DNA of 64,000 nt. It comes from Prorocentrum cordatum (Eukaryota > Sar > Dinophyceae > Prorocentrales > Prorocentraceae). This document shows, piece by piece, positions 32,400 to 42,484 of this stretch (positions within the stretch are counted from its first letter, which is position 1; the number at the start of each line of letters is the position of its first letter). The DNA lies in the NCBI GenBank assembly GCA_963575745.1, contig CAUYUJ010018482.1:519382-583381 (forward strand). The letters run 5' to 3'. The position numbers were made by a program, and so were the translations under genes. The notes under the pieces were generated by a model. The model saw nothing but the letters and a program-made list of their open reading frames with translations. It searched no databases and was not told the origin of the DNA.

Positions 32400-33257
32400 T
32401 GTTGCACCACTGCCCATGTGCTTCGAATCGCGGCGTGCATTCATTTAAACATTCACTCATTCACGCATGCATTCACTCATTCCGAGCTCCTGGGACACGA
32501 CCCCGAGGCGGTGGATATGGCCATACTCTGGCGTCGCATAGGTGGCCTGCGGCAGGCTCGGGTCGCGTCGACGCAGCGGCGACCCCTGTGCGGGCGGTCC
32601 TGGTTGAACGCCTCCAGTCGCTGGGAAGCGGCCGACGTCGAACGGTCTGCGTCATCGGAAGGCCGCGATCGTTCGAGGCTGAACGCTCCGCGCGATGTCA
32701 GAAACCACCGCCCAGGTCGCCACGACACGAATCTGCCGCAGATGATCCAGATTCTTCCCCCACCCGTCCTGGCAATCAGATGGGGGTCTTGTGGGAATCC
32801 GACGGGCTTCCGCTGAAACGGTCAGGTCGTGCTTTACCGCAGCCAATCCCAGTTAATATGCGCGGAGAAGATGACGCTACAACAAGATGCTGGCGCTCGC
32901 GCCCAGGCTAGACCTAATATCCCAGCTCTCGTGGAATTACCGTCGGGCTAGAGCTCTCTGCCGTGGTACCCCCGTCTGCCGTGCCCCAGCTCGGGATGTC
33001 GCCAAATGTGTCCCTGGCTCAAGGTGCGCGCAAGACTCGCCGCGAGGCCCAGATGGCCTCCAGAGTACCCCTGACGAGGCCGAAGGGGGGCACCAAGGCT
33101 CCCAGGAGGGCCCTTTTCGCACCATTCTGGAGCCCCAGGGGCTCCGCAGTACCGCGAAGAGCTGGGTACTCAGACCTCCGACGCTTGTGTTTTCTTGACG
33201 ACGTGGACCCCGTCCCTGTACACCTAGGGTCAAGGACCCCCTTTTATTCTAGGCGTT
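32400..33257. other. Stretch without recognisable gene
   Basis: An ATTCACTCATTCACGCATGCATTCACTCATTC tract lies near 32440-32480. A weak CCAGATGGCC/CCAAGG-type repeat lies near 33040-33110. No gene is supported. Confidence 0.3.
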
Positions 33258-33430
33258 CCAGATGGGGTCCGAGTAGACGTGGGCGGAGGATCGCGCCACA
33301 TCGCCGATGCATCGCGGATGCGGCTCGATGTAGAGCCCGATTTTCCTCCACGCCGACGGCGCCGATGCATCGCCGACGTCGTCGATGCATCGGCGATGCG
33401 GCGCGATTCTCGGACCCCATCTACTCGGAC
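33258..33430. mobile_element. MITE-C copy 1
   Basis: AGATGGGGTCCGAGTAGA at the left faces CGGACCCCATCTACTCGGA at the right. The interior is filled with CGCCGATGCATCG palindromes and GGCTCGATGTAGAGCC. The same element occurs at 61641-61856. In both loci repeat G lies close by. Confidence 0.6.
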
Positions 33431-33479
33431 TCCATCCAGGAGGCCTCCATCGGTACAACTTGGAGGTCACGACCCCGGC

Positions 33480-33625
33480 ACTGCAGGAGCGAGAGAAGAA
33501 CGTATACGTACGTGAATCCACGCTGGTTTCGAAAGCGCGCACTGCGCGAGCGCTCGTATCACGAGGCTGGTCTCGCGGACTCGGGGGCCGTATTCCCGTG
33601 CGCGGCTGGGCGCGCACGTCCTTCC
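33480..33625 (+). repeat. Repeat H copy 2 (open peptide frame)
   Basis: One plus frame reads TYTYVNPRWFRKRALRERSY and HEAGLADSG without a stop. The opposite-strand copy at 63000-63170 gives TYKYVNPRWFREYALRERSY and HAAGLADCG. Differences between the copies fall on all codon positions, so selection is not evident. The ends (AGGACGTACAAGTACG in the 63-kb copy, GGGCGCGCACGTCCT) are weakly inverted. Confidence 0.5.
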
Positions 33626-33785
33626 CAGACCCCCGACGCCATGATCGTTTCACAGCGTCGACCCCAGGAGGTCTGGACGACTTCCCCGTGACCAGTTTTT
33701 CGTTCTGAGTCGTTTTTTAACGGTCCCGAGGCCCGGCAGGGGCCCCCAGAGGCGGAAAATGACGAAAACCTCCCGTCATGATTTT
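33625..33785. repeat. Repeat G copy 3
   Basis: CCCCGACGCCATGATCG, GTCGACCCCAGGAGGTCTGGACGAC, TTTTTAACGGTCCCGAGGCCCGGCAGGGGCCC and GGCGGAAAATGACGAAAACC occur in order, the most complete plus-orientation copy. Confidence 0.55.
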
Positions 33786-34004
33786 TCCGCAGCGCGCGGG
33801 GGTCTGGGCTTGTGCGCTCCCCATCACTTGCAGCCCCGACGGCAGCGCCGCCGCCGCCGCAGCACCGCCGCGTGCAGCTGCAGCAGGCTCCCTCGCCGCC
33901 CCCCTGACCAGGCACGGCGCCAGCGCCCGCACACATGCCAGCGGCCGCGAGGAGTGCAGGCGGGAGGAGGGCCAGCAGGGGCATCGGCAGTCGGGAGGAA
34001 CCAA

Positions 34005-34150
34005 AAGCAGACACAAGTAGTCGTCGATCCCTTGGGAAATGTGGGAACACGTGGGAAGTGACGGGGAAGACGCAGACCCCGAAAATATGTGACAACATGG
34101 GGTAATTTTGGGATTGTTGTGGCAATTTGTTTGTGTGTCCCTGGGCCCCA
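34005..34150. repeat. Repeat I copy 2
   Basis: AGCAGACACAAGTAGTCGTCGATCCC, GGAAATGTGGGAACACGTGGGAAG, GGGGAAGACGCAGACCCCGAAAATATG and TTTGTTTGTGTGTCCCTGGGCCCC, colinear with the 10.5- and 63.5-kb copies. Confidence 0.6.
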
Positions 34151-34479
34151 TGCAGATAGGGGGGGCATTGGCTCAGGGGCGGATAATTAGGGGGGCGAAG
34201 TTTCGAGGTTCGAGGTCTTCGGGCACTTTCGTAGGTTCTCGGCGGCTTTCCAGCCTCTGTGAGGTTCGAGGTTTTCGGGCGTATTCGGAGGTTCTCATCA
34301 GCCTCGGGGTGCTCTCCAGCAGCTGCGCCTCGCCGAGAGCGTTCCGGGGGTGCCGGAATCTTTTCAAACCGCCGCCTGAGAGCAGAGTTATAACCCGAAA
34401 ACCGGGGCAAAACGTAAGGGGGGGATATGTCAGGGGGGATAGGCTCCGGGGGGGGATGCACCGAGCACCAATGGCCCAT

Positions 34480-34600
34480 TCATCGCCGACAGGGGCCCGA
34501 TAGCCCCAACCCGCCCAGGAGCTTGCGGATGTGCTATCAGGGGCCTCTCGCCGATCTGTCGGCGATGTATCGCCGATTCCATGTCGGTGCCCCCCCCCCC
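34480..34600. repeat. Repeat K copy 2
   Basis: CATCGCCGACAGGGGCCCGATAGCCCCAACCCG, GCTATCAGGGGCCT and CTGTCGGCGATGTATCGCCGATTCC, colinear with 3893-4005. Confidence 0.55.
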
Positions 34601-34681
34601 CTTGGGCCAGTCGCCCCCCTGTCCTTGCCCATCATCGGTGGTGAATGGGGGCAGGCGCTCGCTCGAAGCGAGGAGGAGCGA

Positions 34682-34686
34682 AGAGC

Positions 34687-34722
<36 letters not shown>

Positions 34723-34840
34723 CGAGGACCAGCGAGGACCAGCGAGGAGGAGCGAGGACGAGCGAGGCGTCGGAGCGGGAGTCGAGGAGGAGGGGAAGGA
34801 GGAGGAGGAGGCGGAGGAGGAGGAGGAGGGGATGTGAAAA
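34682..34840. repeat. AGC run followed by GAGCGAGGACC and GGA repeats
   Basis: About twelve AGC triplets, then GAGCGAGGACCA units and a GGAGGAGG tract. Confidence 0.85.
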
Positions 34841-34849
34841 CGGCATGAG

Positions 34850-35008
34850 CATCAGCGGTCCGAGCCCCGCGCGGATGTTCTCGGATCTGCCCCGGCCCCC
34901 GCCCTCCTTGGCGGCGCCTTTCCGGCAGCCGCCAGCGCGCTCCGCGCGCCAGGGAGGGGGTCCCAGCGCCGCTCCCAGAAATCCGCGTGGACCTCCGAAC
35001 GTTTATGT
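34850..35008. mobile_element. MITE-E copy 3
   Basis: AGCGGTCCGAGCCCCGCGCGGAT at the left and AAATCCGCGTGGACCTCCGAACG at the right, with GCGCGCTCCGCGCGCCAGGGAGGGGGTCC inside. It directly precedes the duplicated module at 35019. Confidence 0.5.
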
Positions 35009-35018
35009 TTATGTGTAT

Positions 35019-37013
35019 GTTGAACATTATTTATTCTAAAGAATAATTATTGTTGGGCCCCCTGGTGCGCGCCCCCCCTGCGCCGCCTAGGCCGCAGCTA
35101 CATTTTCATCATTTTCGTGAGGAAGCCTCAGAAAAGAGGGTGTGTACAGGATCCGGTTGTTTTGTTGTAATCCGCTTTCCCTTGCAAAAAACAATAGAAA
35201 ATGACATTTCTTGTTCTAATATAATCAAATTTCAAGAATCCCTTGCAAAAAATAAGGTAAAGTGGACATTCGCGCGCGCAAGACGAAATCCTTCCAAAAC
35301 CTTAGTGTTCGCAGCGATTTTAACATAAAAACATCAAAAAACCAATGGTTTTTCAACAAAAAATTGTCAAAATCTCATCCCGCGCGCTCTTGCGGATTCG
35401 TAGGAAACCCAACACTTTTTAAACATTTCTGTCAAACGGGCTTTTGCGAGCAACTTTTTCGAACTTCTGCGACAACGGTTGCGCACCTGCCAGGGCCATC
35501 ATCCCTGTCAAATAATACCATGCGGGACACATTCGTTTTTTCTTCGCGCGCGCACGCCGAAATCTCCAAAAACCATTGGGCTTCTTAAGAATTTTAGCAC
35601 CGCGCATCATAAAATCACACGAATCGCACCGTAGGTCCTCGAAAAACACCTGCACGACTTTTCAAAATTTCTACCCGCGCGCGCTGTCCGAATCCTAAAA
35701 AAACCAATGGTTTTCCAACATTTATGTTACATGAGCTCGCGCGAGCTACTTTCGCACGCTCTTGCAACGGGGTTCGCGCGCCTGCCAGGGGCCACAATCC
35801 CTTGCGGTTGCGCCATAGGTTGCGCCCTCGGCCGCCGAGAATAAAACGTCCCCCTATTGGTTGCGCCATAGGTTGCGCCCTCGGCCGCCGAGAATAAAAC
35901 GTCCCCCTATGCATCATATGCAACAGATGTTCTGTGGAAGGCTTAACAACTTCTGTGGGTTAACAAGGCTTAACAACTTCTGTGGGTGTACGAACGTAGG
36001 CTTAACAACTTCTGTGGGTGTGTACTCCACGCCAGTGTAGTAGCCACGGTCGTCCGCAGGCCACGAAGTGAAGTGTCCGAACGTCATAGGGCGGGAAGCT
36101 GGGTGTGGGTGGTGGCGAAGAGTCGTGTGGATATTTGGTAGAGCTTGCACTGCCCCCCCACAAAGTGGGGGTATTGGCTGGCGTCGCATGAAAACCCTGG
36201 CACTGGTGAGAACACTGAGCGTTCGGGTTGTTGTTGAACATTATTAATTCTAAAGAATAATTATTGTTGGGCCCCCTGGTGCACGCCCCCCCCGCCGCGC
36301 CTAGGCCGCAGCCACATTTTCATCATTTTCGTGAGGAAGCCTCAGGTAATTCGATGTGATCCAGATCCGGTTGTTTTGTTAATCCGCTTTCCCTTGCAAA
36401 AAACACTATAAAATGACATTTCTTGTTCTAATATAATCAAATTTCAAGAATCCCTTGCAAAAAATAAGGTAAAGTGGACATTCGCGCGCGCAAGACGAAA
36501 TCCTTCCAAAAGCTTAGTGTTCGGAGCGATTTTAACATAAAAACATCAAAAAACCAATGGTTTTTCAACAAAAAAATGTCAAAATCTCATCCCGCGCGCT
36601 CTTGCGGATTCGTAGGAAACCCAACACTTTTTAAACATTTCTGTCAAACGGGCTTTTGCGAGCAACTTTTTCGAACTTCTGCGACAACGGTTGCGCACCT
36701 GCCAGGGCCATCATCCCTGTCAAATAATACCATGCGGGACACATTCGTTTTTTCTTCGCGCGCGCACGCCGAAATCTCCAAAAACCATTGGGTTCTGTGG
36801 GTGTGTACCCCACGCCAGTGTAGTAGCCACGGTCGTCCGCACGCCACGAAGTGAAGTGTCCCAACGTCATAGGGCGGGAAGCTGGGTTTGGGTGGTCGCG
36901 AAGAGTCGTTTGGATATTTGGTAGAGCTTGTAATGCCCCCCCACGAAGTGGGGGTATTGCCTGGTGTCGTATGAAAACCCTGGCACTGGGGAGAACACCA
37001 CGCGTTCGGGTAA
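35019..37013. repeat. Segmental duplication A-X-B-A'-B'
   Basis: Module A (35019-35580) and A' (36233-36792) are ~560 bp and nearly identical by eye. Both start GTTGAACATTATT and end CCAAAAACCATTGGG. Module B (36008-36232) and B' (36793-37013) share CCACGCCAGTGTAGTAGCCACGG, GGGCGGGAAGCTGGGT, TGGATATTTGGTAGAGCTTG and GAAAACCCTGGCACTGG. X (35581-36007) is single copy and itself holds a tandem ~67-bp duplicate (GGTTGCGCCATAGGTTGCGCC...) near 35815-35910. Module A is AT-rich compared with its surroundings. Short frames repeated in both A modules have no recognisable product. Confidence 0.85.
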
Positions 37014-37401
37014 AATGATTGCTGTTGTTGTTGTTGCTGTGGTGGTGGGTGTTGTTAGTGGTGTTGTTGATGCGGTTGCTGTTGTTGTAGTTGTCGCTGT
37101 TGTGGTCGTTGATGGTTTAATTGTCGTAATTGCTGTTGCTGTTGCTGTTGTTGTGGTTGTTGTTGTGGTTGCTGGTATTGTTGCTGCTGTTAGTGGTGAT
37201 GCTGCTGTTGTTGATGGTGTTGCTGTGTTTGCTGTTGTTGTCGTCGTCGTTGTTGGTGTTGTTGTTGTCGTTGTTGTTGGTGTTGGTGTTGGAGTTGGTG
37301 TTGGTGTTGGTGGTGGTGTTGTCGTCGTCGTCGTCGTCGTTGTCGTCGTTGTTGTTGTTGTTGTTGTTGGTGTTGTTGTTGTTGTTGGTGTTGTTGTTGT
37401 T

Positions 37402-37438
<37 letters not shown>

Positions 37439-37580
37439 CTGTTGTTGTTGTTGTTGTTGTTGGTGTTGTTGTTGTTGTTGTTGGTGGTGGTGGTGTTGTT
37501 GGTGTTGTTGTTGTTGTTGGTGGTGGTGGTGTTGTGTGGTGGTGTTGTTGGTGTTGTTGTTGTTGGTGGTGGTGGTGGTG
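37014..37580. repeat. TTG/GTT trinucleotide array, ~560 bp
   Basis: Mostly GTT/TTG triplets with GTC, GCT and GGT variants. Triplet phase is kept, so Val-, Leu-, Thr-, Asn- and Gln-rich frames are open. These are artefacts. Confidence 0.9.
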
Positions 37581-37644
37581 TCGGTTCCCCTGAGGCTCTC
37601 GCGGGGCCGCTGCAAAGCAAAAAACTAACAGTTGGTGCCAAAAT

Positions 37645-37812
37645 GGCAGAAACATAGACTTTCGGCGGTCCGCGCGGATTGAATGGATCTGCGCTGGGAC
37701 CATCCTGACGGCGCCTCGGGCACCGCCCCTGGCGCGCTCCGCGCTTCAGGGAGAGGGTCCAGCTCAGAACCAAGGAATCCGCGCGGACCGTCGACAGTTT
37801 ATGCTTATGCCG
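37645..37812. mobile_element. MITE-E copy 4
   Basis: GCAGAAACATAGACTTTCGGCGGTCCGCGCGGATT faces AATCCGCGCGGACCGTCGACAGTTTATGCTTATGCC, an inverted repeat of about 30 bp with several mismatches. The interior has CCTGGCGCGCTCCGCGC. A partial copy (59735-59792) has the same left block. Confidence 0.6.
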
Positions 37813-39189
37813 TTGTTTGTTCCTCTGATGCTGTTGTGGGTTCCCCTGAGGCTCTCGCGGGGCCGCTGCGAATGAACAAAAATAACATGTGTTGGCGCTC
37901 TCGCTCGCCACGTCGGCCTCGGCGGGCACGAAGACCAACACCAGCCCCTGTCCATTTTGAGTTGGCCTCGCTGTCGGTGTCGCCGAGGGCGCTGACCGCT
38001 TGGGACAAAAGGCCAGCGGCGTTTGCCCAACAGCAGCCGCTGTTGGCGTGGAGGAACAGTTGTTGTCGGGCACCGTCCTCATTTCCATGGCGCCAACATC
38101 GCAGAGCGGATTTCGTTCGGAAAACAATGGGATGGGCCCAGATTGTCCCGGATGCTTTCGTTCCGGATTTCGAAGTGAATTTCGTGCGTTTTTTTTTTTT
38201 TTTTGGGGGGGGGCAGGAATGAAGGTTGCAAAACATCCACGTGAAAGTCACATTGTGTTTCGCTCGCCGTTTTGGGGGTGTTGCATTGACAGAAATCCAC
38301 GCAAAAATCCGCTTCAGCACGTCTGCAAGGTCGGTGCAGTTTCCTTCCCTACCATGAGAAACGGTCGTGTCAGCAGCCGCCCCACGTTGATTTTATATTC
38401 CCTGACGCCCCTGGGGATTCACTAGAGATCTGGAATACCTCGTGAGGTCCGAGACAGACTTGCACAGCATGTGCCCCGAGCCAGTAGGCGGCTGATAGCA
38501 AGGCTCCTTTTCCTGTGTAAGTGTCGTGCTCGCGGGAGGCTCGCCAGACAGACCTGGTCCGTGAGCTGGTGGAGTGGGCGGGTTTTGCTTGGGCACCATG
38601 CCAACGTTCTGCGCTGGCACGGGGCGCATTGGAGAGGCAGGGGGGGGGCGGGAATAGAGAGAGAGATGGCGGTGAAGGGAACGGGAAGAGAGTTGGCGGG
38701 CAGGGCGAGGTGAGACATGTTGGGATGGACGGAAGCAGGCAGGGCAGGGAGTGTAGGTATAGACGGAAGGACGACGATACGGGAGGGTTGATACAGAAGG
38801 TCCACAGGGACGAGGAGATGGGGCAAGGAATGAAGGAGAGGAGGACGAGGAGGAGGACCAGAGCAAACCCAAGACCCATCAACGATCTTGGAATACACCC
38901 TCCCTCCAAGCTCCCTCTTCACAGGCCCCTGCAAGGATTCATTCCACTGATGGCAGTGCCCTGTTGGGAGACAACCGTTTGAAGATCCTGAATCGTGCCA
39001 AGACATCTTTCTGGGGACTCCAACGCCACGAATCTATTTGACTGTTGCGTCTTTCCATAGCCATGCTGGCTCGTGCCTTTTGGATCAAGCCAGCTTGGCC
39101 GAAGCCACCCGCCGGTGTGCATCCTCGGTCCCGTCGATACCACCTTGGCCGTCTCCTTTGGATGCCTCGCGAGCAACCGATCAGCAGTC
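37813..39189. other. Stretch without recognisable gene; repeat J core and T-run
   Basis: A TGTTCCTCTGATGCTGTTGTGGG...CCCCTGAGGCTCTCGCGGGGCCGCTGC segment near 37830-37870 also occurs at 37582-37612. About 37995-38110 matches the core of repeat J. A T-run/G-run lies at 38190-38212. Frames at 38420-39000 are low complexity and unconvincing. The segment from 39020 is the 5' flank of the nuclease gene. Confidence 0.35.
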
Positions 39190-40146
39190 ATGCGCCGCGC
39201 GGTTGTTTTGCGTTTACCGAGGCTGGATATCGCGGAAGCGCATCGGCTTGCAACGCTACGTGGTGGGCGGTGTTTGTCCGAAGACTATGTGAATGCAAAA
39301 ACTCCGCTGGTTTGGGAGTGTGGAAAGGGACACAGTTGGACAGCAATGTTGGGAAGCATCAAGTACAATGGCACCTGGTGCCCAAGGTGCGCATGTGACA
39401 AAAAACGGTTGGGCTTAGCATTTGCCCAGCGCGTTGCTCAGAAAAATGACGGACGCTGTTTGTCCGAAAGCTATCAGAATTCCAGGCAAAAGCTCTCATG
39501 GCAATGTTCGCAAGGTCATGTCTGGCATGCAACGCTCCACAGTGTCCATGCTGTAAGGAGCTGGTGCCCAGAGTGCGCGCGGCTTCGGCAATCTCTGAGC
39601 ATAGAATTCGCACGAGAAGTCGCCGAATCGCGACGCGGACGGTGCCTGTCACTGGAGTACTTCAACAACAAAGCGAAGTTGACGTGGGAGTGCGAGACAG
39701 GGCATCAATGGACAGCTACATTGAGCAAAGTGTGCAATCTGGGCACGTGGTGTCCAACGTGTCTGGCTCGACGGGGTGAACGGCATATCCGATCCATTTT
39801 CGAGACGATATTCATCGGCTTCAGATTTGCAACGGCGCGCCCAAGAGTTCTCAGAGTGGCTCAGCGTTCATTCTTGCAGCTTGATGGTTTCAACGAAGAT
39901 TTGAACATTGCTTTCGAGTTCCATGGCCTTCAGCACTACAGGTTCGTGCCTTTCTTCCACCGTACGCCTGAGGGCTATTCAGCTTTGTTGCAGCGGGATC
40001 AAAAGAAGCTTGCCCTGTGCAGCGCTGCAGGAATCAGGTTGATCGTGGTCCCCTGCTTTGTGAATGACCGTTGGGCATTTGTGCGTTCTTGGTTGCTGCA
40101 GTGGTTTTCAGTGTCGCGGCTGCATCCAACTGCAATCCTGGCATGA
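39190..40146 (+). CDS. Three treble-clef zinc modules plus PD-(D/E)XK (Vsr-like) nuclease, 318 aa
   Basis: I use the ATG at 39190; the frame is open ~117 bp further upstream but only to a GTG. Three modules with exact spacing C-x3-H-x15-C-x2-C occur at C44/H48/C64/C67, C106/H110/C126/C129 and C168/H172/C188/C191, a 62-residue period. Each begins with an RCLS motif, then WxC, GHxW and WCPxC. They match the zinc-ribbon/treble-clef repeat known as DUF4379. The C-terminal ~120 residues contain GERHIRSIFE, LDGFNEDLNIAFEFHGLQHY (D232, E243, His at the usual Lys position, H249) and QKKLALCSAAGIRLIVVP, the layout of a Vsr-type PD-(D/E)XK nuclease. Single exon, moderate GC, no frame damage. I infer DNA binding and cleavage; substrate unknown. 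Such proteins occur in giant viruses, phages and some protists, so transfer is possible. Confidence 0.75.
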   Translation: MRRAVVLRLPRLDIAEAHRLATLRGGRCLSEDYVNAKTPLVWECGKGHSWTAMLGSIKYNGTWCPRCACDKKRLGLAFAQRVAQKNDGRCLSESYQNSRQKLSWQCSQGHVWHATLHSVHAVRSWCPECARLRQSLSIEFAREVAESRRGRCLSLEYFNNKAKLTWECETGHQWTATLSKVCNLGTWCPTCLARRGERHIRSIFETIFIGFRFATARPRVLRVAQRSFLQLDGFNEDLNIAFEFHGLQHYRFVPFFHRTPEGYSALLQRDQKKLALCSAAGIRLIVVPCFVNDRWAFVRSWLLQWFSVSRLHPTAILA

Positions 40147-40374
40147 ATGCGAACAAACGTTCGTACGAGTGTTCAGGGCAGTCGCGTTGCGTCTTGCAGA
40201 AGTTGAAAATACTGTCTGTTGCGTCTTGACGACCATGAATCGTGCCAGTGCACCGTTCCTTGTACTTCGCCGCCTATCAACGTAACACTTGCGCCCTGAC
40301 AGTCCTGAGTCGTTCCAAAACACAATTTTTGGTACGTTCACCATGGGGACACGTGACACTCCTGCAACTGCTTT

Positions 40375-40720
40375 AAGACCGATGTGCGCGGCGCGTGAGA
40401 ACCACATGTTGAAAAGGAGCCGCCCTCGAGCCGTGAAGCGCTTGCAAATGTATAAGGCGAGCGTGCGCGGCGCCACTGCGAGAGCTAAATTTTGAGTAGG
40501 AACCGCCCTCAAGCCGTGAAGCTTTTGCAGCCCTTTAAGACGAGGGTGCACGGTGCTTAGGCGAGAGCCGCACGTTGACAAGGAACAGTTCTAATTTCGT
40601 GAGCCTCTCAATTTTGAAAACGAATGCGCGCGGCGCTAAGACGAGAGCCACATTTTGGAAGTGACCCGCCCTCTGCCTGTGAAATTGTCGCCACCTTGTA
40701 AGCTTCAAGATCATACATAG
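40375..40720. repeat. ~84-bp tandem repeat, four units, 3' of the nuclease gene
   Basis: Each unit has a TGCGCGGCGC-GAGAGCCACATTTTGAAAAGGAACC block and a GCCCTC-AGCCGTGAAGC block, with unit starts near 40411, 40494, 40578 and 40658. It starts ~230 bp after the stop codon. The intervening bases carry TTGCGTCTTG-CGACCATGAATCGTGCCA, which resembles sequence 5' of the gene near 38990-39050. Confidence 0.7.
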
Positions 40721-41300
40721 TCAGGGGGTCTGAGGCGAAACGCCTGGGCTGCCCTTCCGATTGGCCTCGGGGAGTGACATGGAAGAGTTAGTGACAAGGA
40801 ACAGGAATGGAGGAATGATTGGGGCCGGCAGGAGTGGAAGGAAGAGGGCAGAGGAGGGAAAGATCAGGATATTGATCAGGATGCTCGAGCATGGGGTAAG
40901 AACACGGGTAATAAAAAAAGAGAAACATATGTTGACGATGACGAGGGAGAGTATGACGAGGATGAGAGCAGAGGAGGAGGAGGAGGAGGAGGAGGAGGAA
41001 GAGGAGGAGACGAGGAGACGAGAAGAAGGTGAGCGAGGAGAAGGATGGAGCTCGAGCTTGCTGTCGGGATCGGTTCTGTACATCTTCTCACCCTCACACT
41101 CGCGGATTGCACGTTTGGGCTTCCGCAGCCTGAACTCCGATGGCGAGTCTGTTGCCATGTTGTCCTGTGCAGGGCGACAGCTGTATACCTACGTACGCCG
41201 ATCCCAGCCCAGGGTCGGTCTGGCCAGCGTCAGTGTAGGAGGAGAAGGAGGAGGAGTTTGTTGACGAGCGCGCTGACAGCCACCAGCCTTACGCCCTGAT
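40721..41300. other. Stretch without gene; GAG array
   Basis: A GAG run occupies ~40970-41035. Nothing else is supported. Confidence 0.4.
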
Positions 41301-41329
41301 GGGAATTGCCTCCACCCGAATAGCTTCCT

Positions 41330-42453
41330 TCGGGTGCCAGCCTCGCTTCACTCAGAACCACTACTCCTGGGCTCTGCCGTGGGGACGTGTGCACTCACCT
41401 CGGATCCTTCGAAATTGTCCAAGAGTGGAGGAAGCTCAACATCTAACCGTTGGCCATCTCCAACGCGAGGCACGAGTGGCCGCGTGCAGCAACAGACTAG
41501 GCAACCGGGGGTAGGTTTTCCGCGCAACCCTGAGGAGAAGGTCGCGCGGCCGCCTACGAAATCTGAGGCACTTATCGCACCGCCAGAGAGTCCTACACCA
41601 CCTCCACACGTGCTGCCCTGATGGGGGTGGAGGATGGGTCCCTGGGCGCCTTCGGGTTCCTCAAAGGGGACTCCATCAATGTCCAGCCGTGGCCAAGACG
41701 GAAGAAAACGAACAGCCAGGCGAGACACGTTGCGCGAAACTTTGAGTTGTCAGACGAGGTGCTCCTCCTTGTTGGCGGAAAACCTCGGATGCATGGCCGC
41801 TCCGAGCTTGGCCGATCGACCAGCCTCATCGCTACCTTCTTTCAGGAAGCGGTCCTGGGCCGAGAGTTTCTCAGACTCGGCCACATGGGCCTTAACCTTA
41901 ATCACATCGGAACACTTGTCCCAATGGAGTTGATCATGCGGCCAGGGCAAGGCCTTTTGTAATACAGCATCTTCGCACGGTCGAGCTTCAATGCCTGACA
42001 GGCATTGGGACAATCGCTGGCCCCAACGGGGGATTCGGTGAGGCACACATATGCATAGGACAAGGCCCCGAACTCAGCTGCTTGAGAGGTCTGGGGGGAA
42101 CCTGTCCCAAAGAGGGGCCCACATACGGAGGGCCAATTGGTTACTGGAATCGTAAACTACTAGGCCCCACCCTGCTCTGCGCAATTCTCTCACTACATGC
42201 TTCTGGCACGACCCGTCCATGAACACCTTGCCCCCAAAAAGTTGTTCGTCTCCTGGAGGGGGTTCGCCTTCACATTTCACCTCAGGGGCAGAGTTTTGAT
42301 CAGGCCGAGGAACCACATCAACTGGATGAGGGAAGAGCCCCAGTCGGCAATTGAGCAGGAGGCGGGGTCACTCTCTAGGGCTGCCTTGAACCGCCCGCGT
42401 CACATCACTCCTCCCTGAGGTCCGCAACTCCTGGACATACCCACAGCCTGTGA

Positions 42454-42484
<31 letters not shown>

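Noticed and set aside
36867-38127. Thr/Asn/Gln-rich frames on the minus strand
   Set aside because: They are the TTG array read in three phases, with only short flanks added.
38422-39006. 194-codon minus frame rich in Pro, Ser and Leu
   Set aside because: No motif, overlapping open frames in other phases, and a repeat-like purine strand underneath.
39073-39189. Upstream extension of the nuclease gene to 39073
   Set aside because: It begins at GTG and the added residues lack similarity to the modules; the first ATG is 39190.
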